64,000 nucleotides of DNA from Haliotis asinina (lineage: Eukaryota; Mollusca; Gastropoda; Lepetellida; Haliotidae). The translations under genes were made by a program, and so were the position numbers. Numbering within the stretch: position 1 is the stretch's first letter; every line of letters begins with the position of its first letter. The notes beneath the pieces were generated by a model. The model did not search any database. It was not told the DNA's origin and saw only the letters and a list, made by a program, of their open reading frames with translations. This document shows positions 12,480 through 24,472 of this stretch, piece after piece. The stretch covers positions 19,716,618 through 19,780,617 of the forward strand of contig NC_090280.1 in the NCBI RefSeq assembly GCF_037392515.1, read 5' to 3'.

Positions 12480-12835
12480 TAGGGGTGGTAGGAGATTGAT
12501 TGGAGAAGATGTGTCGGAGTATATGGATGGGGTTTGTGTAGATTGGTTTGCAGAAGATGGGGTTGAAGGATACTGGGTCGGGGAATATAGGAGGTAAGAG
12601 GAAATGGAGTTTGAGGAATTTGGGTCAGAGGAGATTGGTTTGGGGAAAATGTGGCTGTGAGATTGGGTTCGGGACTGTGGGGTCAGAGGCGAGTGGGTTG
12701 GAGAAGAGGGAGTCAGAGGAGATGGGGTTGGCGAAAATGGGGTCAAGGATATCGGGTTGATAAAGATGGGGTCAGAGGCTATTGGGTTGGAAAAGATAGG
12801 GTGAGAAGAGACAAGGCTCGAGAAGATGGTTTGTG
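12480..12835. repeat. purine-rich degenerate repeat
   Basis: The plus strand is mostly G and A, with loosely repeated GGGGTCAGAGGAGATTGGGT and GGGTTGGAGAAGA words. Nearly pyrimidine-only on the other strand. Confidence 0.8.
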
Positions 12836-12839
12836 CTTG

Positions 12840-14015
12840 TGTTCAAAGGATCGCGAAAAATAGACGCTAATAATGTAAACATCGGTTATAACGAACACAC
12901 TTCTGAGGAACTGACGGAGAATTCCCGACGTGCTTTTTCGTATATTTAGTCCAATGTGTTCAACTACGTTTGTAAAGACCTAAGTCTAATGGCAACGCTC
13001 TACGGAATCGAACTCGGACGGAATATAAGATTGTTGATCTCAACTGCAGATGCCGTTTCTAAGAGCGTGTAAGTATTTTTATCACGACGGCAGAGGTGTT
13101 ACGATCCCCAGCTCTACTTGTTGCTGTCTAATACTCTTTTCCATCTCTGTTGGGAAATATAAATTACAGGGATTTCAAAACAGAAATAATAAGAGATAAC
13201 TAAAACAGGGCTGCAGAGCCTTGAGACTGACTGTTTCGCTGTTTGGCTTGTAAAACCAGACCAATCTGACACCTTCTTACCTAGACGAGTATCTGCAAAC
13301 CATGCAGGTCGTATGAGGCGGCCAAATAGATCAAATACACTATATGCATTGGCCGAATATATGTCAAAGTATCCGACGGTGTGGATTATCGTTAACATCA
13401 GTCACCAGATTGTCTGGTCAAGACACGTTTACGTACAAGTCGCTACTTACATTGCTGTGTGCGGTGCAAAACAAACACGCACGCATGCTTGAACGCACGC
13501 ATGCACACAGTGTAATCTCCTGCAGGCGATGAACCTCCGACTCATTATTTTACATTAAAAAAATATTAATGAAGGAAATGCATACTGGCATATTCTGTCC
13601 ACTTGTCCTCATCAAATGAAATGATAGCAAACAAAAAGCGACATGTCCCATAACCAAATTAATAGAAAATCCTCGTGAAAAACCGCGATGCGGAATTTTT
13701 CATAAACATGTCCTTTCCTGTCTGATAAATATGAGAATACGATTTATTAACATAAATTCATCAACATGAATTTGATAACTGATATCTACAGTTGAAAGGA
13801 TGGCATCCCAATTTGATTGTTCGGATAATCTTGTAATTTCCTGAAATCAATAGATCGCTAATTGCTTCAGTGATGTCAGTATGCCATGTTACAATATCAG
13901 ATTTATGAAAGTATGGTTAAAATAACAGGTGCGATTAATTTCACGATAGCATGAAATAGGAAATTTCATTCCTTTAGTATATGCTATTAGTAACACATCA
14001 GTGATGTCATTACGT
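12840..14015. other. no gene seen
   Basis: Apart from a doubtful SINE relic (13275-13465) with a short ACGCACGCATGC run after it, nothing is recognisable. Confidence 0.55.
13275..13465 (+). repeat. highly diverged SINE family A relic
   Basis: AACCATGCAGGTCGTATGAG and CCAGATTGTCTGGTCAAGAC sit at family A spacing. The rest is badly eroded. Confidence 0.4.
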
Positions 14016-14019
14016 GCTG

Positions 14020-14243
14020 TACCCGTAAAAATTCCGGGTTAGAATTCTTCAATAACACATGATCATCCTAAGAGGCAACTAACAGGGATCGGGTGGTTGA
14101 CACGTCATCGTATCCTAGCTGCGCAGTTTGAACCTCACGCTGGTAATCACTAGACTGTCTGGTCAAGACTCGATTATTTACAGACCGCCGCAATACAGTT
14201 GGAATATTGCTGAATGCGGCGGAAATCTTTACTCACGCACTCA
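14020..14243 (+). repeat. SINE family A, complete but diverged
   Basis: Starts ACCCGTAAAAATTCCGGGTT and ends in ACTCACGCACTC. One internal deletion sits near TTGACACG (14098). Confidence 0.8.
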
Positions 14244-14245
14244 TT

Positions 14246-15020
14246 ACATATTGCTGAAATGTTGCTGAAATCAGACATCAGACTAACCACACTCACCCAC
14301 TCACTGCATGAATACTAGGATGACACAATAAGAATACATGCTATCAGTTATGTATTATGTATGTTACAACGACGTGCCATAACAGCACATCCGTGTTCTC
14401 TTCTCCGTATAATTCTTCACTCTTCTCTCCGTATAATTCACTTAGTGTTAGCGTCTTAGCGACTACGCTATTTGGTACTCTTGAGTATCACTAGAATGTG
14501 ACATTCCATTGACAAGCCGGCCCGAATGCCACACTTTGCAATACAACTTGACCCAGAAGGTGACCTTTGTATCACCTGGAAGAGTGTGACCTGTATAGAT
14601 GTGTACTCTTCAAAACAAGTAGCTAGGGGAACCGGAACATTCAATTTGGATAGGAAGTATAAGCGTCAAGATGTCAGAGACAGACATCTTATGAATACAC
14701 CGCTACGTTTCTCTATCACGCTGGATGCATGTGCACAGCACAGTAGCCTCATACACGTGCATGCGTTGTCAGTCTTGATTTTGACAGTTTACTAGAAGGT
14801 CAAGAAATACCTGTTTACCATTAATTTTGACAATTAATCTTTCATAACACAGTTGTTAGTTTTTGTTTCTAGATGGTTATTCTGTTTGAAAATACAAATC
14901 GTACTCCTGCAAATTTCACCTCAAACAGCGAAACCAGAACGGGGCGCAGGGGTGCGGATCCCTCATCCCACCTTTGTCCTGAACGTTGATCTAATGACCC
15001 GTGAAAACGGGTGAAAATGA
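14246..15020. other. no recognisable feature
   Basis: TTCTCTCCGTATAATTC is duplicated near 14400-14430. The open frame at 14526-14795 has no supporting motif. Confidence 0.55.
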
Positions 15021-15024
15021 AGTG

Positions 15025-15105
15025 TTTCCTTTCCCTCCCTCCCTCCCTCCCTTCACTCCCTCCCTCCCTTCAATCCCCCCCCCCCCCTCCCTTCAATCCC
15101 TCCCC
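15025..15105. repeat. (CCCT)n pyrimidine tract
   Basis: TTTCCCTCCCTCCCTCCCTC runs with an 11-base C run at 15077-15087. Confidence 0.95.
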
Positions 15106-15521
15106 ACGGGAGCTGAGTATCGAAGTTCACGAGTCAAGAGTATAAACGCGAGCTGCTTGGTATTTACAAATGGCGTACATGTTGTAGAACTCCTTGCTCT
15201 CAATGATTTAGCGTCCTGCATGACATGGTTTTGTTGACCTTACTACTGGCTTTGTTTATGTGGTCACGCTGGTTGTGCATGTGACTTCTGAAAGCTGAAT
15301 GGAAGATTTACGACCTCTTGAACAGTTTTATTCATGGCTATGTATAAAATATTTACAAGCTCCATGCTAACATTGTGCTTGTTCGCGACGCTCGGCTCGA
15401 TAAGCATGATTGTTTTTAACAGCAATGTGACGTCAGATCAAACGAGAGCATATTACACGTACTTGCTTGGCGATTAATAACATTTTCAATTTAGTGGTAG
15501 GGCAAGTGAGTGAGTGAGTGA

Positions 15522-15660
15522 GTGAGTAATAGTCTGTCTCACAGTCCCTAAACCACATTAATTAGCCCGCCCTGCAATGCTAAAGCCTTAACTGAATCAA
15601 GTTTAGATTTCCCCAGAATCTCCTAACTGACCAGCGCTCCTTTTCAAAATATTTGGGTTA
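15522..15660 (-). repeat. interspersed repeat C
   Basis: AGTCTGTCTCACAGTCCCTA to CTCCTTTTCAAAATATTTGG on the plus strand, the reverse of the 4232 copy. It abuts (GAGT)n at 15508-15527. Confidence 0.75.
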
Positions 15661-15716
15661 GTTAGAATCGAAATTCCATATATTCAAAGACCAATCGCAC
15701 GTTAAAGTGGATGAGT

Positions 15717-15760
15717 TGAGCGAGTGAGTGAGTGAGTGAGTGAGTGAGTGAGTGAGCGCA
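15717..15760. repeat. (GAGT)n microsatellite
   Basis: About nine GAGT units, probably a SINE tail remnant without a recognisable body. Confidence 0.9.
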
Positions 15761-15829
15761 GGCGTCAGGCATTTCATTTTAAAGTGAATTAGAAAACCAA
15801 GCAACATTAGGTCACAATATTCTCGACGT

Positions 15830-16180
15830 TGGTAAGCAAATGACGAAGCATACGACTTCATTGATAACATCTTCTCACATCGTTTTCTCATGCTCAAAGT
15901 GCAAAAAAAGTGCAAGATCTTGCTATCCATAAGGTTGTAGGCCACATTGTGCATTGAGCCCTACCCGAGATTTCTAAAGTGGGGACATTCCAAAGCTGTA
16001 CATCTCTTACCTCCTGAAACAGTATCATGTAATATTCTGTCGTTATGTGAAACACCAGCCCACGCCCAGATGCAACATGAAAGGGGATAGATAACAGGCT
16101 GCACAACAGATCTAGGAGCTTTATCCAGTCTTGCGTAAACAAGTGATAACTTGGACTCAGATAAACCGACCTCTTTCATG
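15830..16180 (-). repeat. interspersed repeat D
   Basis: Reverse-oriented relative of 25130-25420: AAAGTGGGGACATTCC, GAAACACCAGCCCACGCCCA, GATAACAGGCTGCACAACAG. It extends past the ends of the other copy. Confidence 0.7.
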
Positions 16181-16315
16181 CCTGCCGCCAACAAGCCTGA
16201 GTGAAGGTTCTTAAGCTGAACATACAGACAGGTGGTATGTTTATCTTCACTGTATGTGCCCGGATGAGATTGTTTTTAAACAAAATGGGGGAATGGTACT
16301 TGTAATCTCCAAACA

Positions 16316-16525
16316 AGTGAGTGAGTTTAGTTTTACGCCAGCAATATTCTAGCCATATGGTGGCGGTCTGTAAATATTCGAGTCTGGGCCAGACAGTCCA
16401 GTGATCAACACGATGAGCATCGATCTGCGCACTTGGGAACCAATGACATGTGTCTACCAAGTCAGTGAGTCTGACCACCTGATCCCGTTAGTCTCCTCTT
16501 ACTTCAAGCATGGATTGCTGAAGAC
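16316..16525 (-). repeat. SINE family A
   Basis: From AGTGAGTGAGTTTAGTTTTA to CATGGATTGCTGAAGACC. The outermost part of the head is missing. Confidence 0.85.
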
Positions 16526-16529
16526 CAAT

Positions 16530-17450
16530 AAATTATTGTAACCTTGATCTTCAGGTTTGTAAGTAAACAAGTATATTTGTGAGTCGATAAAAGGCGCGTC
16601 TAAGAAATATGCCTATAAAATAGTTTCAGTTTGATTCTATTGTTTATGACATTTACTTCTACACGGTTTTTGCCACCTTATTTCGATTTAACCGTAGTTC
16701 GCCTTTGACAAAATATTCAGCAAGAGGCCGTACCCGAAATTGTTGAAGTTCCGAAATACTGGAGTACGTATACGTACTCATTATTTGATCATCCCTTTAC
16801 GGGTGAGCCGAAAATCGGATATCTCGAAGTATGGTTCTGGCCCCTTAAACTTCGAGTTTCACCAGGTTTGACAGTTTATATTATGTCAAATACTGTAGTT
16901 TAAATTATGTCACACTCATATAGAATCCATTGTTCGACCAATTACCACCCTTAGCCGAATTATATTTGTTCACAATAGGTGTCCCCATGGTAGATTGCAT
17001 ATGTTTACAGACAGCTTGGGAGTGAGTAACTGACAGCGTAATCAAGGGAGTTACTGTTTTGAAGTGTGTAGCTTTTCTGTTATTTACAAGCCTACGTATA
17101 ATTAATAATTGCACACAATGAACTGATACCGTTGGCAGCCTTAATTGAAAATATTCGTTTCATTTTTGCTAATAAATAATCAAAATTATTTCGAAACACG
17201 AGCAGTTTGTATGGCGATATTCTTTTCTCAATTGAGACGTTTTTACTGGTGCGTATTTGACATGTCATTGCTCAAATAAATATTCGTTTTATGAAAAGAA
17301 TGTTTAAAAACCGGGGAGTACTAATGGCTTTGCTTATGATGTTAATTAAACTTTCTGTAAAGAAACAAATTGCGTTCAGGCAACACGCCATTAATACAGA
17401 CAGCGTTATTCTCTAACCCGGACACCTTTGAAGCGGACACTCTCAATACG
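16530..17450. other. no recognisable feature
   Basis: AT-rich, short frames only. Confidence 0.6.
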
Positions 17451-17451
17451 G

Positions 17452-17870
17452 GTACCGCTAATCCGGATATCGTTAATACGGCCATCACTAACACAGACAG
17501 CGTTAATGTGGTCACTCTTAACACGGACATCGCTAATCTGGATATCGTTAATACGGCCATCACTAACACAGACAGCGTTAATGTGGTCACTCTTAACACG
17601 GACATCGCTAATCTGGATATCGTTAATGTGGTCATCACTAACACAGACAGCGTTCATGCGGTCATTCTTAATACGGACATTGCTAATCTGGATATCGTTA
17701 ATGCGGCCATCACTAACACAGACAACGTTAATGTGGTCGCTCTTAACACGGACATCGCTAATCTGGATATCGTTAAAGCGGTTATCACTAACACAGACAG
17801 GGTTATTGCGGTCACTCTTAATATGGACATCGCTAATCTGGATATCGTTAATGCAGTCATCACTAACGGG
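17452..17870. repeat. 75-bp minisatellite built from 15-bp units
   Basis: About 5.5 copies of a 75-bp unit made of five related 15-mers such as AACACAGACAGCGTT and AATCTGGATATCGTT. Both plus frames and two minus frames stay open for 70-170 codons because the unit is a multiple of three. One plus frame gives pentapeptide-like NTDIA NLDIV NTAIT units. It lacks an in-frame ATG start, so I treat it as non-coding. Confidence 0.9.
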
Positions 17871-18036
17871 CGTTGAAGTAGCCTAGTGGGTAAGCGTTAC
17901 CTCTTCAACCTAAACAGTCAAGTTCGTTTCTCCACGTGTGCGCAAAGTGCAAAGACCGTTTCTGGCCTTCCCCGCCATGCTGACATATTGCTGAAATATT
18001 GATTATAAGCGGCATAGAAAAATACCCACTCGTAAA
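17868..18036 (+). repeat. SINE family B, eroded
   Basis: GTAGCCTAGTGGGTAAGCGT starts where the 75-bp minisatellite stops. The centre is GTTTCTGGCCTTCCCCGCCA. Confidence 0.6.
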
Positions 18037-18415
18037 TACCTATTTCAAAATATTGTCGTATATAAATAAGAGGGCGATATTTCCCGTACCATGATAACAA
18101 TGATCACATTTCATTCTCCCAGTCCAAGTGTCCGGCCTTGTCAGATCAATATGAAGGAATTTGGAAACCTTACTTGCCTTTACTGAACTGGTTCGACCTA
18201 TTGGTCAACGTCTTAGGCAGTTCGTGCTCTGGTTCTGGAATTACACAATACATGTGCTGTGTAAAGTTGATGTACATACAAAGGGATTGCATTGTTCACT
18301 ACAGCCATTATTCATGATTCTGTTGAGTTATCAGACAGATCTTGAAGGCAAGTCATTCTAAGGTCAGGCAATCTTTACTGCTTGTAATACATACAGTGTG
18401 AATGTCGTTTTGTGA

Positions 18416-18584
18416 TGGCGGGGGTGGTGGAGTAGCCTCGTGGTTAAGGCGTTCGCTGGTCACTCCACAGACCCAGTTCGACTCCCCACATGGGTACAGA
18501 GTGTGAAACCTATTTCCGGTGTCCCCGTCGTGATATTGCAAGAATATTGCCAAAAGTGGCATAAAACAATACTCACTCACAGTT
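18416..18584 (+). repeat. SINE family B, near complete
   Basis: GGAGTAGCCTCGTGGTTAAG, CAGTTCGACTCCCC and a tail ATACTCACTCAC are all present. Confidence 0.88.
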
Positions 18585-18869
18585 TGAAGACAAGTACGAC
18601 AACTGCAGTTGTGCTCATGCGGATTTGTTAGTCTCGAGTTGAATAGTTTCCATGACATTCTTAGCTACTTTGCCAAGGCTGACATGTCATAAACTTAAGG
18701 CTTATTTTCATACTGATATCGCAATATTTACTACAAATGATCATCAAGAGAAAGTGTTTGTTTCAAAATGCCACAGATAGCAAACTGGGGAACAAGGTGT
18801 GTTTCTTTAACATGAAAACTAGTATATCACATGGTTGTGTTTGTTTGTGTGTTTGTTGGTTTGTTTCGT

Positions 18870-18985
18870 GTTAGATTCCGCATTTTCCAGCTTTATGGCG
18901 GCTGTCTGTATATAATCTAATCTGAAGACAATCCAGCGATCAACATCTTGGGTATCGATCTACACAATTGGGATACGATGGCACG
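18870..18985 (-). repeat. SINE family A fragment
   Basis: TTTATGGCGGCTGTCTGTAT and ATCTTGGGTATCGATCTACA mark the 3' half of the family; the head is absent. Confidence 0.6.
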
Positions 18986-19124
18986 TCGTTAAGAGCATCA
19001 TAAATTGTTATGTGACTGAGAGGAATGAACGCACGTGACCTGTAAGATAGAAGAGAACTCTCGGAGATCGCGGAGTCCTTAATAAACGTCCATAGTCGAC
19101 AGCTTGAATACCTGAACAGTTTCA

Positions 19125-19262
19125 GGGCGTTGGGGTAGCCTAGAGGTTCAAGCGCTCGCCTGTCACGTTGAAGACCCCACATGGGTAGAATGGGTGAAGC
19201 CCATTTGTGATGTTCACTGTTGTAACATCACTAATAGCGGTGTAAGCTTAACTCACTCATCT
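19125..19262 (+). repeat. SINE family B
   Basis: GGGGTAGCCTAGAGGTTCAA to GTAAGCTTAACTCACTCAT, with a deletion over the B box. Confidence 0.75.
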
Positions 19263-19264
19263 GG

Positions 19265-19944
19265 TGAGTGTTTTACACTTCTCTACACTGGAGCATATAG
19301 ACAAGACATGTTGTGATTCCTCGGACAAGTGGCTTCTTTTGAAATAGAATCCTTCATATTAAAAATAATGACAGTTTAATGTACAACAAATATAGATACA
19401 AAAAATCACTCAGGAGCTTATGAGAATTTTCCAAAGGTACATTCAACATGTTATTTTTTAACATACAATGAAAGGAAATATTGAATTATTTATCAACATG
19501 AATCATATAATACAGCCAGCAACTAGTGCTGTCCTCAGTGGGAGATCGCTTACTATGCGTCCAGATAGCGTTGGGGCTGTGGCGATGGTACTGTTCAGAG
19601 TGAACAGCTGGGGTTTTGTATTGTGGAGTATACATTGTAAAGAAATAATATTTATCGAGTAACCACACATGACTGTGTCTCTAATATCTATTCAATGTTC
19701 CTGGTATCATATTGGCTTAACTGGATATGCCAACACACTGTTGTTGTGCTCATACAAAGGGAAACCACACTCCATTATTAAATTATTTTTGTCGCGCGGA
19801 AAGATAATGATGACGATGTTTTGATAAATGCAGGTAGATAATTTTTTGGAAAAAATGAATTATATATGATGCTATGTTTTTCGCTATTGCGAAATTAAAT
19901 GGCTCTTTTGTTTTCACGTTAAAGGCCTAGTGTGAGTCACAGAT
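19265..19944. other. no recognisable feature
   Basis: AT-rich unique sequence; two overlapping short frames near 19.5 kb have no motif. Confidence 0.55.
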
Positions 19945-20085
19945 AAGTGAGTGAGTCTATTTCTACGCCGCTTTTGCTAATATTGAAGCAGTACCACAGC
20001 GGGGAACGCCAGAAATGGGTTTTACACATTGCATCTATGTTGGGAAAGAACGAGCGGACGCTATAACCACTTGGCTACTCCACGG
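19945..20085 (-). repeat. SINE family B
   Basis: AAGTGAGTGAGTCTATTTCT to CACTTGGCTACTCC; B box region partly deleted. Confidence 0.75.
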
Positions 20086-20780
20086 AACCAAGTAAGGAGA
20101 GGGCAGCACTGAACAACGGGTACGAGTAGATTGCTGCCTGGGCCTGGAGGACACCTCAACTGCGACAGATGGTGAGTGAGTGAGTGAGTTGAATTTTACG
20201 CCGCATTCAGCAATATTCCAGCTATATGGCGGCGGTCTGCAAATAACCGAGTCTGGATCAACAGCTTCAGCATCGATCTGCGCAACTGGGAACTGATGAC
20301 ATATGTCAACCAAGTCAGCGAACCTGACAACCCGATCCCGTTAGTCGCCTCTTACGACAAGCATAGTTGCCTTTCATGGCAAGCATGGGGTGCTGAAGGC
20401 CTATTCTACCCCGAGATCTTCACTGGTCGCGACAGCTGGTATCAGTTAAACAACATGGTAGGACTACGTGTATTCGTTGGTCATTGTGGTGACGAAAAAT
20501 TAATTCTTACAAGATTAATTCCTTTGCCATTGTTTTCACCATGAAAATACAAGCAAATCACAAAAATATTCAGAAACATGTGCAAGAGAAATAATTAACT
20601 TTGTTTATCAGCTCAACCAGTGCGAAGACTGACAATGGCGTATGCTTTTTGTAAGTTATTAAACTCAGGCGATGTATGACGAACTATATTTAAAAAATAA
20701 CAAAACACAAGCAGGGGTTTCGTGACAGGTAGAATCAGTCTGGGATGTCAAGCTTACGACTGGCACTTACACACATCCTA
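20086..20780 (+). repeat. duplicated segment E, SINE-containing copy
   Basis: 20086-20173 and 20429-20780 match 24473-24890 (GGTAGGACTACGTGTATTCG, TTTTCACCATGAAAATACAA, AAGTTATTAAACTCAGGCGA). The nature of the segment is unknown; no convincing coding frame. Confidence 0.65.
20174..20428 (-). repeat. SINE family A with target duplication and an empty site in this window
   Basis: Flanked by GCGACAGATGGT (20162-20173) and GCGACAGCTGGT (20429-20440). The related sequence at 24470-24890 has one GCGACAAGTGGT (24539-24550) and no SINE at this place. Confidence 0.92.
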
Positions 20781-21728
20781 TACCATTCATGAGCAACGCA
20801 TTCCGCTAACGTCTTCATCACTGTAATATTTTAAAATTGGAATTTAACTTAACAATATAACATTTTCTGCTCTGTTCCTATAGGGACTATAGGGATTAAC
20901 AGAATACAAAGCACATGTAATTACGATTTGTTAAAAAAACGGTTTTTCATAAAGTCCTATCTTGACTACTGTATTCGTACCCGATGAGACGTTAGCATTC
21001 AATTTTAGTTATTTGAAACAGGGTAGGACGTGACTTTTGTTACTAATGTAATTTGACCGTTGTCATGAGGGGTGCGTACGTGACTGTTCGTTACAAAAAA
21101 TAGCGCGACAACAATATAGCCTGTATTAGACTACTACGCTAACCTACCGCCGATATATCTTGAATATTTTGTCCAGGACATAAAGAGGGTGATACAAAGC
21201 AGAACTAAACAGAACAGAATTTTAAGGCGTTAAACAAGATCCTAAACTATTGACCAATGTCAGAGATCTGTTAACAAGGAGCAAACGGGACAAATTTTGC
21301 AAATATATCACAACAACTGTTACTTTAAATTGGAAACTTGACAGATTTACTGACCACATTCCAACACTTCACATTGATTAGGGAGCATCGGACGTAATCA
21401 GTATTCCATGTAGACTTGAAGAACCAAGGTATCTCGGTCAAACCAGTATAGTTTGCCAGATTAGGTTGTCTCAGACGAAATCTTTCAGAAAAAAAACAAC
21501 TTTTATAATTTGGTTTAGTACTTTTAATACATTACGGACATTATATTACCTTTTACTTTAAACAGTGGGTATGCATTTTGTTTTCCTCAAACAGCTTACC
21601 TTCTTTTGAAAACTGAAAATCAGAAATGACTGTTATGTGGTCACCGGATTGTCTTTTTTGACAAGTGAAACCGAAATTTAATAAATAGTATTGTATAAGC
21701 AGAATAGGAATATTTAGTTTGCTGTAGA
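20781..21728. other. no recognisable feature
   Basis: TATAGGGACTATAGGGATTA near 20880 is the only local repeat seen. Confidence 0.55.
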
Positions 21729-21912
21729 AAGCAGTTCTATGATATCTTTAACTATATTTCCTAAAAGCAGTTCAATGATATCTTTAACAATATTTCCTAA
21801 AAGCAGTTCTATGATATCTTTAACAATATTTAATAAAAGCAGTTCCATGATATCTTTAACAATATTTCCTAAAAGCAGTTCCATGACATCTTTAACAATA
21901 TTTCCTATAACT
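21729..21912. repeat. 36-bp minisatellite, five copies
   Basis: AAAGCAGTTCTATGATATCT TTAACAATATTTCCT-type units in tandem, with small differences such as ATTTAATAA in the third copy. Confidence 0.92.
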
Positions 21913-23214
21913 GTAAACACAAATGATCATGGTATCTTTATATCAGTTAATAGATGAACTTTATCTAAATATGGATTGGTCTTCCCAGTTAGTTCAGCCT
22001 AACATTTCCACAACTACACATCTTAGATCTGAAATAGACAAGCGCTTAACTTTTCATTCTCGGAAAAATGATGTAATCTCAAGTTGACAACGTTATCGCA
22101 TGTGTAATTAATAAAAGCGTTAGTGTATGATTACTTGAATGTGTACCTAATACGAATGACAGTCACAAATCACTGTGTGGCTCTCGAGTTCATTCACCAA
22201 GGTAAGAACCTTTCTTCTACTTTGTTAAAATCCTTTTGCAATTATAATTTACCTTTAATCCCTGGCACTTTCATGAGGTTCGTGCGGAACATGGCATCCT
22301 TTCATGTATCTTTCAGAGTTCTGCATTACTGTTCAGGATAGTTTAATGCAATACCGATTAACAAATGCCGTTTTGAATATGTAGTTGTGGTTTAAACATG
22401 CTTTCACATCGTCAACCCAGAAACGGGATAAGCGAACAAGTCTCTTGGCTTCTATAATCGTCATTCCAGTATATTGTCCCAATAGCTGATATATACTGAG
22501 GGGACAATCACATGAAAGCACAAGTGTTCCTTTATGAGAAATCTCTTTTCCAAGGTTTGTTCACAAGCTCTGCATCGCATAGTTTGAGCGGAAACCTGGG
22601 AAAAATATAGAAACACATATGCTTTCATGTGATCCCTTATGTTTTCCCTCAGTATACAACTGAAATAACCTGACAACAAAACAATAATACTAAGACAAAA
22701 GATAAATGACAGAATACTAAATAGGTTCCTTGTGGTGTTGATTATGTCTAACGACGAAGTGAGCCGCCGCAGAAAATCAGGTAATATGAAACTTGTCTGA
22801 CTTTGACAGTACATGGAGAGTGAATCACTGGAAGAGGTTAATTCTGGAAATGAACTGGGGTAGTGAGTTGAGAATGGCACTATGTGGTGAGCTATTCAAT
22901 TCGCCGCTACATTAGAAAGTAGTTTTCACTATCCTTGCATATAAAAATCCACCGTATTTAATATGTAGGTGTATACAGTATACCTTATGTGACTACAAAC
23001 CCGGGTTATTTATTTGAGTGTGTCGGGTGTGTCCTGCTCAATGATATGTATACTGCTGTATGAGACTGTGTGCCTTGATGTTCCTCGCTTCCAATCATGT
23101 GTAGTTTGTTAGTCATTCATAGCGTCGTTGTTCTTGGTGTTCTTCACCAGCATTTCCAGGTATTTTACCCAAATAGATCAACTAGTTGATCTGGGGTACA
23201 CATGCGAGTACAAC
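21913..23214. other. no supported gene; contains the 22461-22880 open frame
   Basis: No transposase or exon-like motif upstream of the mariner fragment at 23.2 kb. Confidence 0.5.
22461..22880 (-). CDS. unrecognised 139-codon open frame with one hydrophobic segment
   Basis: A single membrane-like stretch (LFSILSFIFCLSIIVLLSGY) follows a Ser/Thr-rich N-terminus. A CRACEQ motif lies beyond it. No family recognised and no regulatory context seen. Confidence 0.2.
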   Translation of the reverse strand: MPFSTHYPSSFPELTSSSDSLSMYCQSQTSFILPDFLRRLTSSLDIINTTRNLFSILSFIFCLSIIVLLSGYFSCILRENIRDHMKAYVFLYFSQVSAQTMRCRACEQTLEKRFLIKEHLCFHVIVPSVYISYWDNILE

Positions 23215-23440
23215 GTGAGAGATGTTGAGGGCTGGAGTTCTGATTTTACATGACAAAGCTTCATGTCACACCTGACTGGCAAAATCTGCATTACATCAAT
23301 GTGGCTTCGAAGAACTTCATCGTACTCCATATTCAGCTGACCTGGCATCAAGCAACTTTCACCTATTTCTAAAACTGAAGGAACATCTCCGTGGAAAACG
23401 CTATGCCGGTAATGACGAGTTCAAATCTGCTGTACTCGTA
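23215..23440 (+). mobile_element. mariner transposase fragment
   Basis: The plus frame reads GVLILHDKASCHT, then CGFEELHRTPYSADLASSNF and HLFLKLKEHLRGKRY. This is the C-terminal half of a mariner (DD34D) catalytic domain, compare HDNAPCHT and PYSPDLAPSDFHLF. It has an in-frame stop after the first motif and no visible ends, so it is a dead fragment. Confidence 0.8.
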
Positions 23441-23621
23441 TGTATACCCCATCATGCTTCAAGGACCTGTTGCTTTCGAACTAGCTGTCAATGATCCATT
23501 TGAGTGAAATAACTGGAAATGCTGATTGTCCAACAACACTCCTGTTGTGTTGGGGCGATATCGTTGACCCTCTTACCAAGCGACCTAATTCCGAGACTAC
23601 GTTTTCACAGATCGAAGATTG

Positions 23622-23948
23622 CCGAATAACGAATAATAACATCGTGTGGTGATGAAATAACGAATGATAACATCGTGTGGTGATGAAATAACGAATGATA
23701 ACATCGTGTGGTGATGAAATAACGAATGATAACATCGTGTGGTGATGAAATAAAGAATAATAACATCGTGTGGTGATGAAATAACGAATCGAATAATAAC
23801 ATCGTGTGGTGATGAAATAACGAATAATAACATCGTGTGGTGCTGAAATAACGAATAATAACATCGTGTGGTGCTGAAATAACGAATGATAACATCGTGT
23901 GGTGATGAAATAACGAATGATAACATCGTGTGGTGATGAAATAACGAA
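23622..23948. repeat. 31-bp minisatellite, about eleven copies
   Basis: Unit ATAACATCGTGTGGTGATGA AATAACGAATG, contiguous with period 31. One unit has a 5-bp insertion near 23790 and two have GTGCTG. Open minus frames are artefacts. Confidence 0.95.
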
Positions 23949-23949
23949 G

Positions 23950-24392
23950 CATACAACTTTAAGGTTAACAGCTCCTTTATTGCTTAGAGCGAACTTTCGA
24001 TGTCGATTCATACATCGTTAATAATTTCACAGGGTATAAAACAAGAAGCTGTTATCAACAAAGTTGTACGCTCCGGTAAGACAATGTGATGAAACATACT
24101 TACATAGACAAGTCTTTTTGCCAGTGTGGAGCTGATCTACAATCTGTTTTCCCTTCGTTATTGCGCGTATTGACAGTGTCCTATGCTAGGCGCTGCTGAA
24201 GCATGGACGGGATTATAAATGAGTCAGCGAGAGCGGTCAGTATCTGGAACACCATTATGTATCCCCCAGGCCGGGAAGTAACTCAATGTTTCTCAGGCAT
24301 TTAAATATCCTGGGAAATCGAAAAAGCATTTCTATTTCTACACATTATGCAAAATGACCTGTTATCAGACCTTCACTAATGATATCGAATAT
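23950..24392. other. no recognisable feature
   Basis: Unique-looking sequence between the 31-bp minisatellite and a SINE fragment. Confidence 0.55.
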
Positions 24393-24472
24393 AATTTCAC
24401 GGGGGACGCCAGAAATGGGCTTCATACATTGTATCCATGGGCAATAGAACCGGATCTCCGGTGTGCCCCCTG
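24393..24472 (-). repeat. SINE family B fragment
   Basis: CACGGGGGACGCCAGAAATG and AACCGGATCTCCGGTGTG; both ends missing. Confidence 0.55.

Noticed and set aside
23622-23948. CRISPR-like array of regular short repeats
   Set aside because: The 31-bp units are contiguous with no spacers and the context is animal DNA, so it is a minisatellite.
23481-24011. 176-codon minus frame with SLFHHHTML repeats
   Set aside because: Produced by the 31-bp minisatellite; three overlapping frames are equally open.
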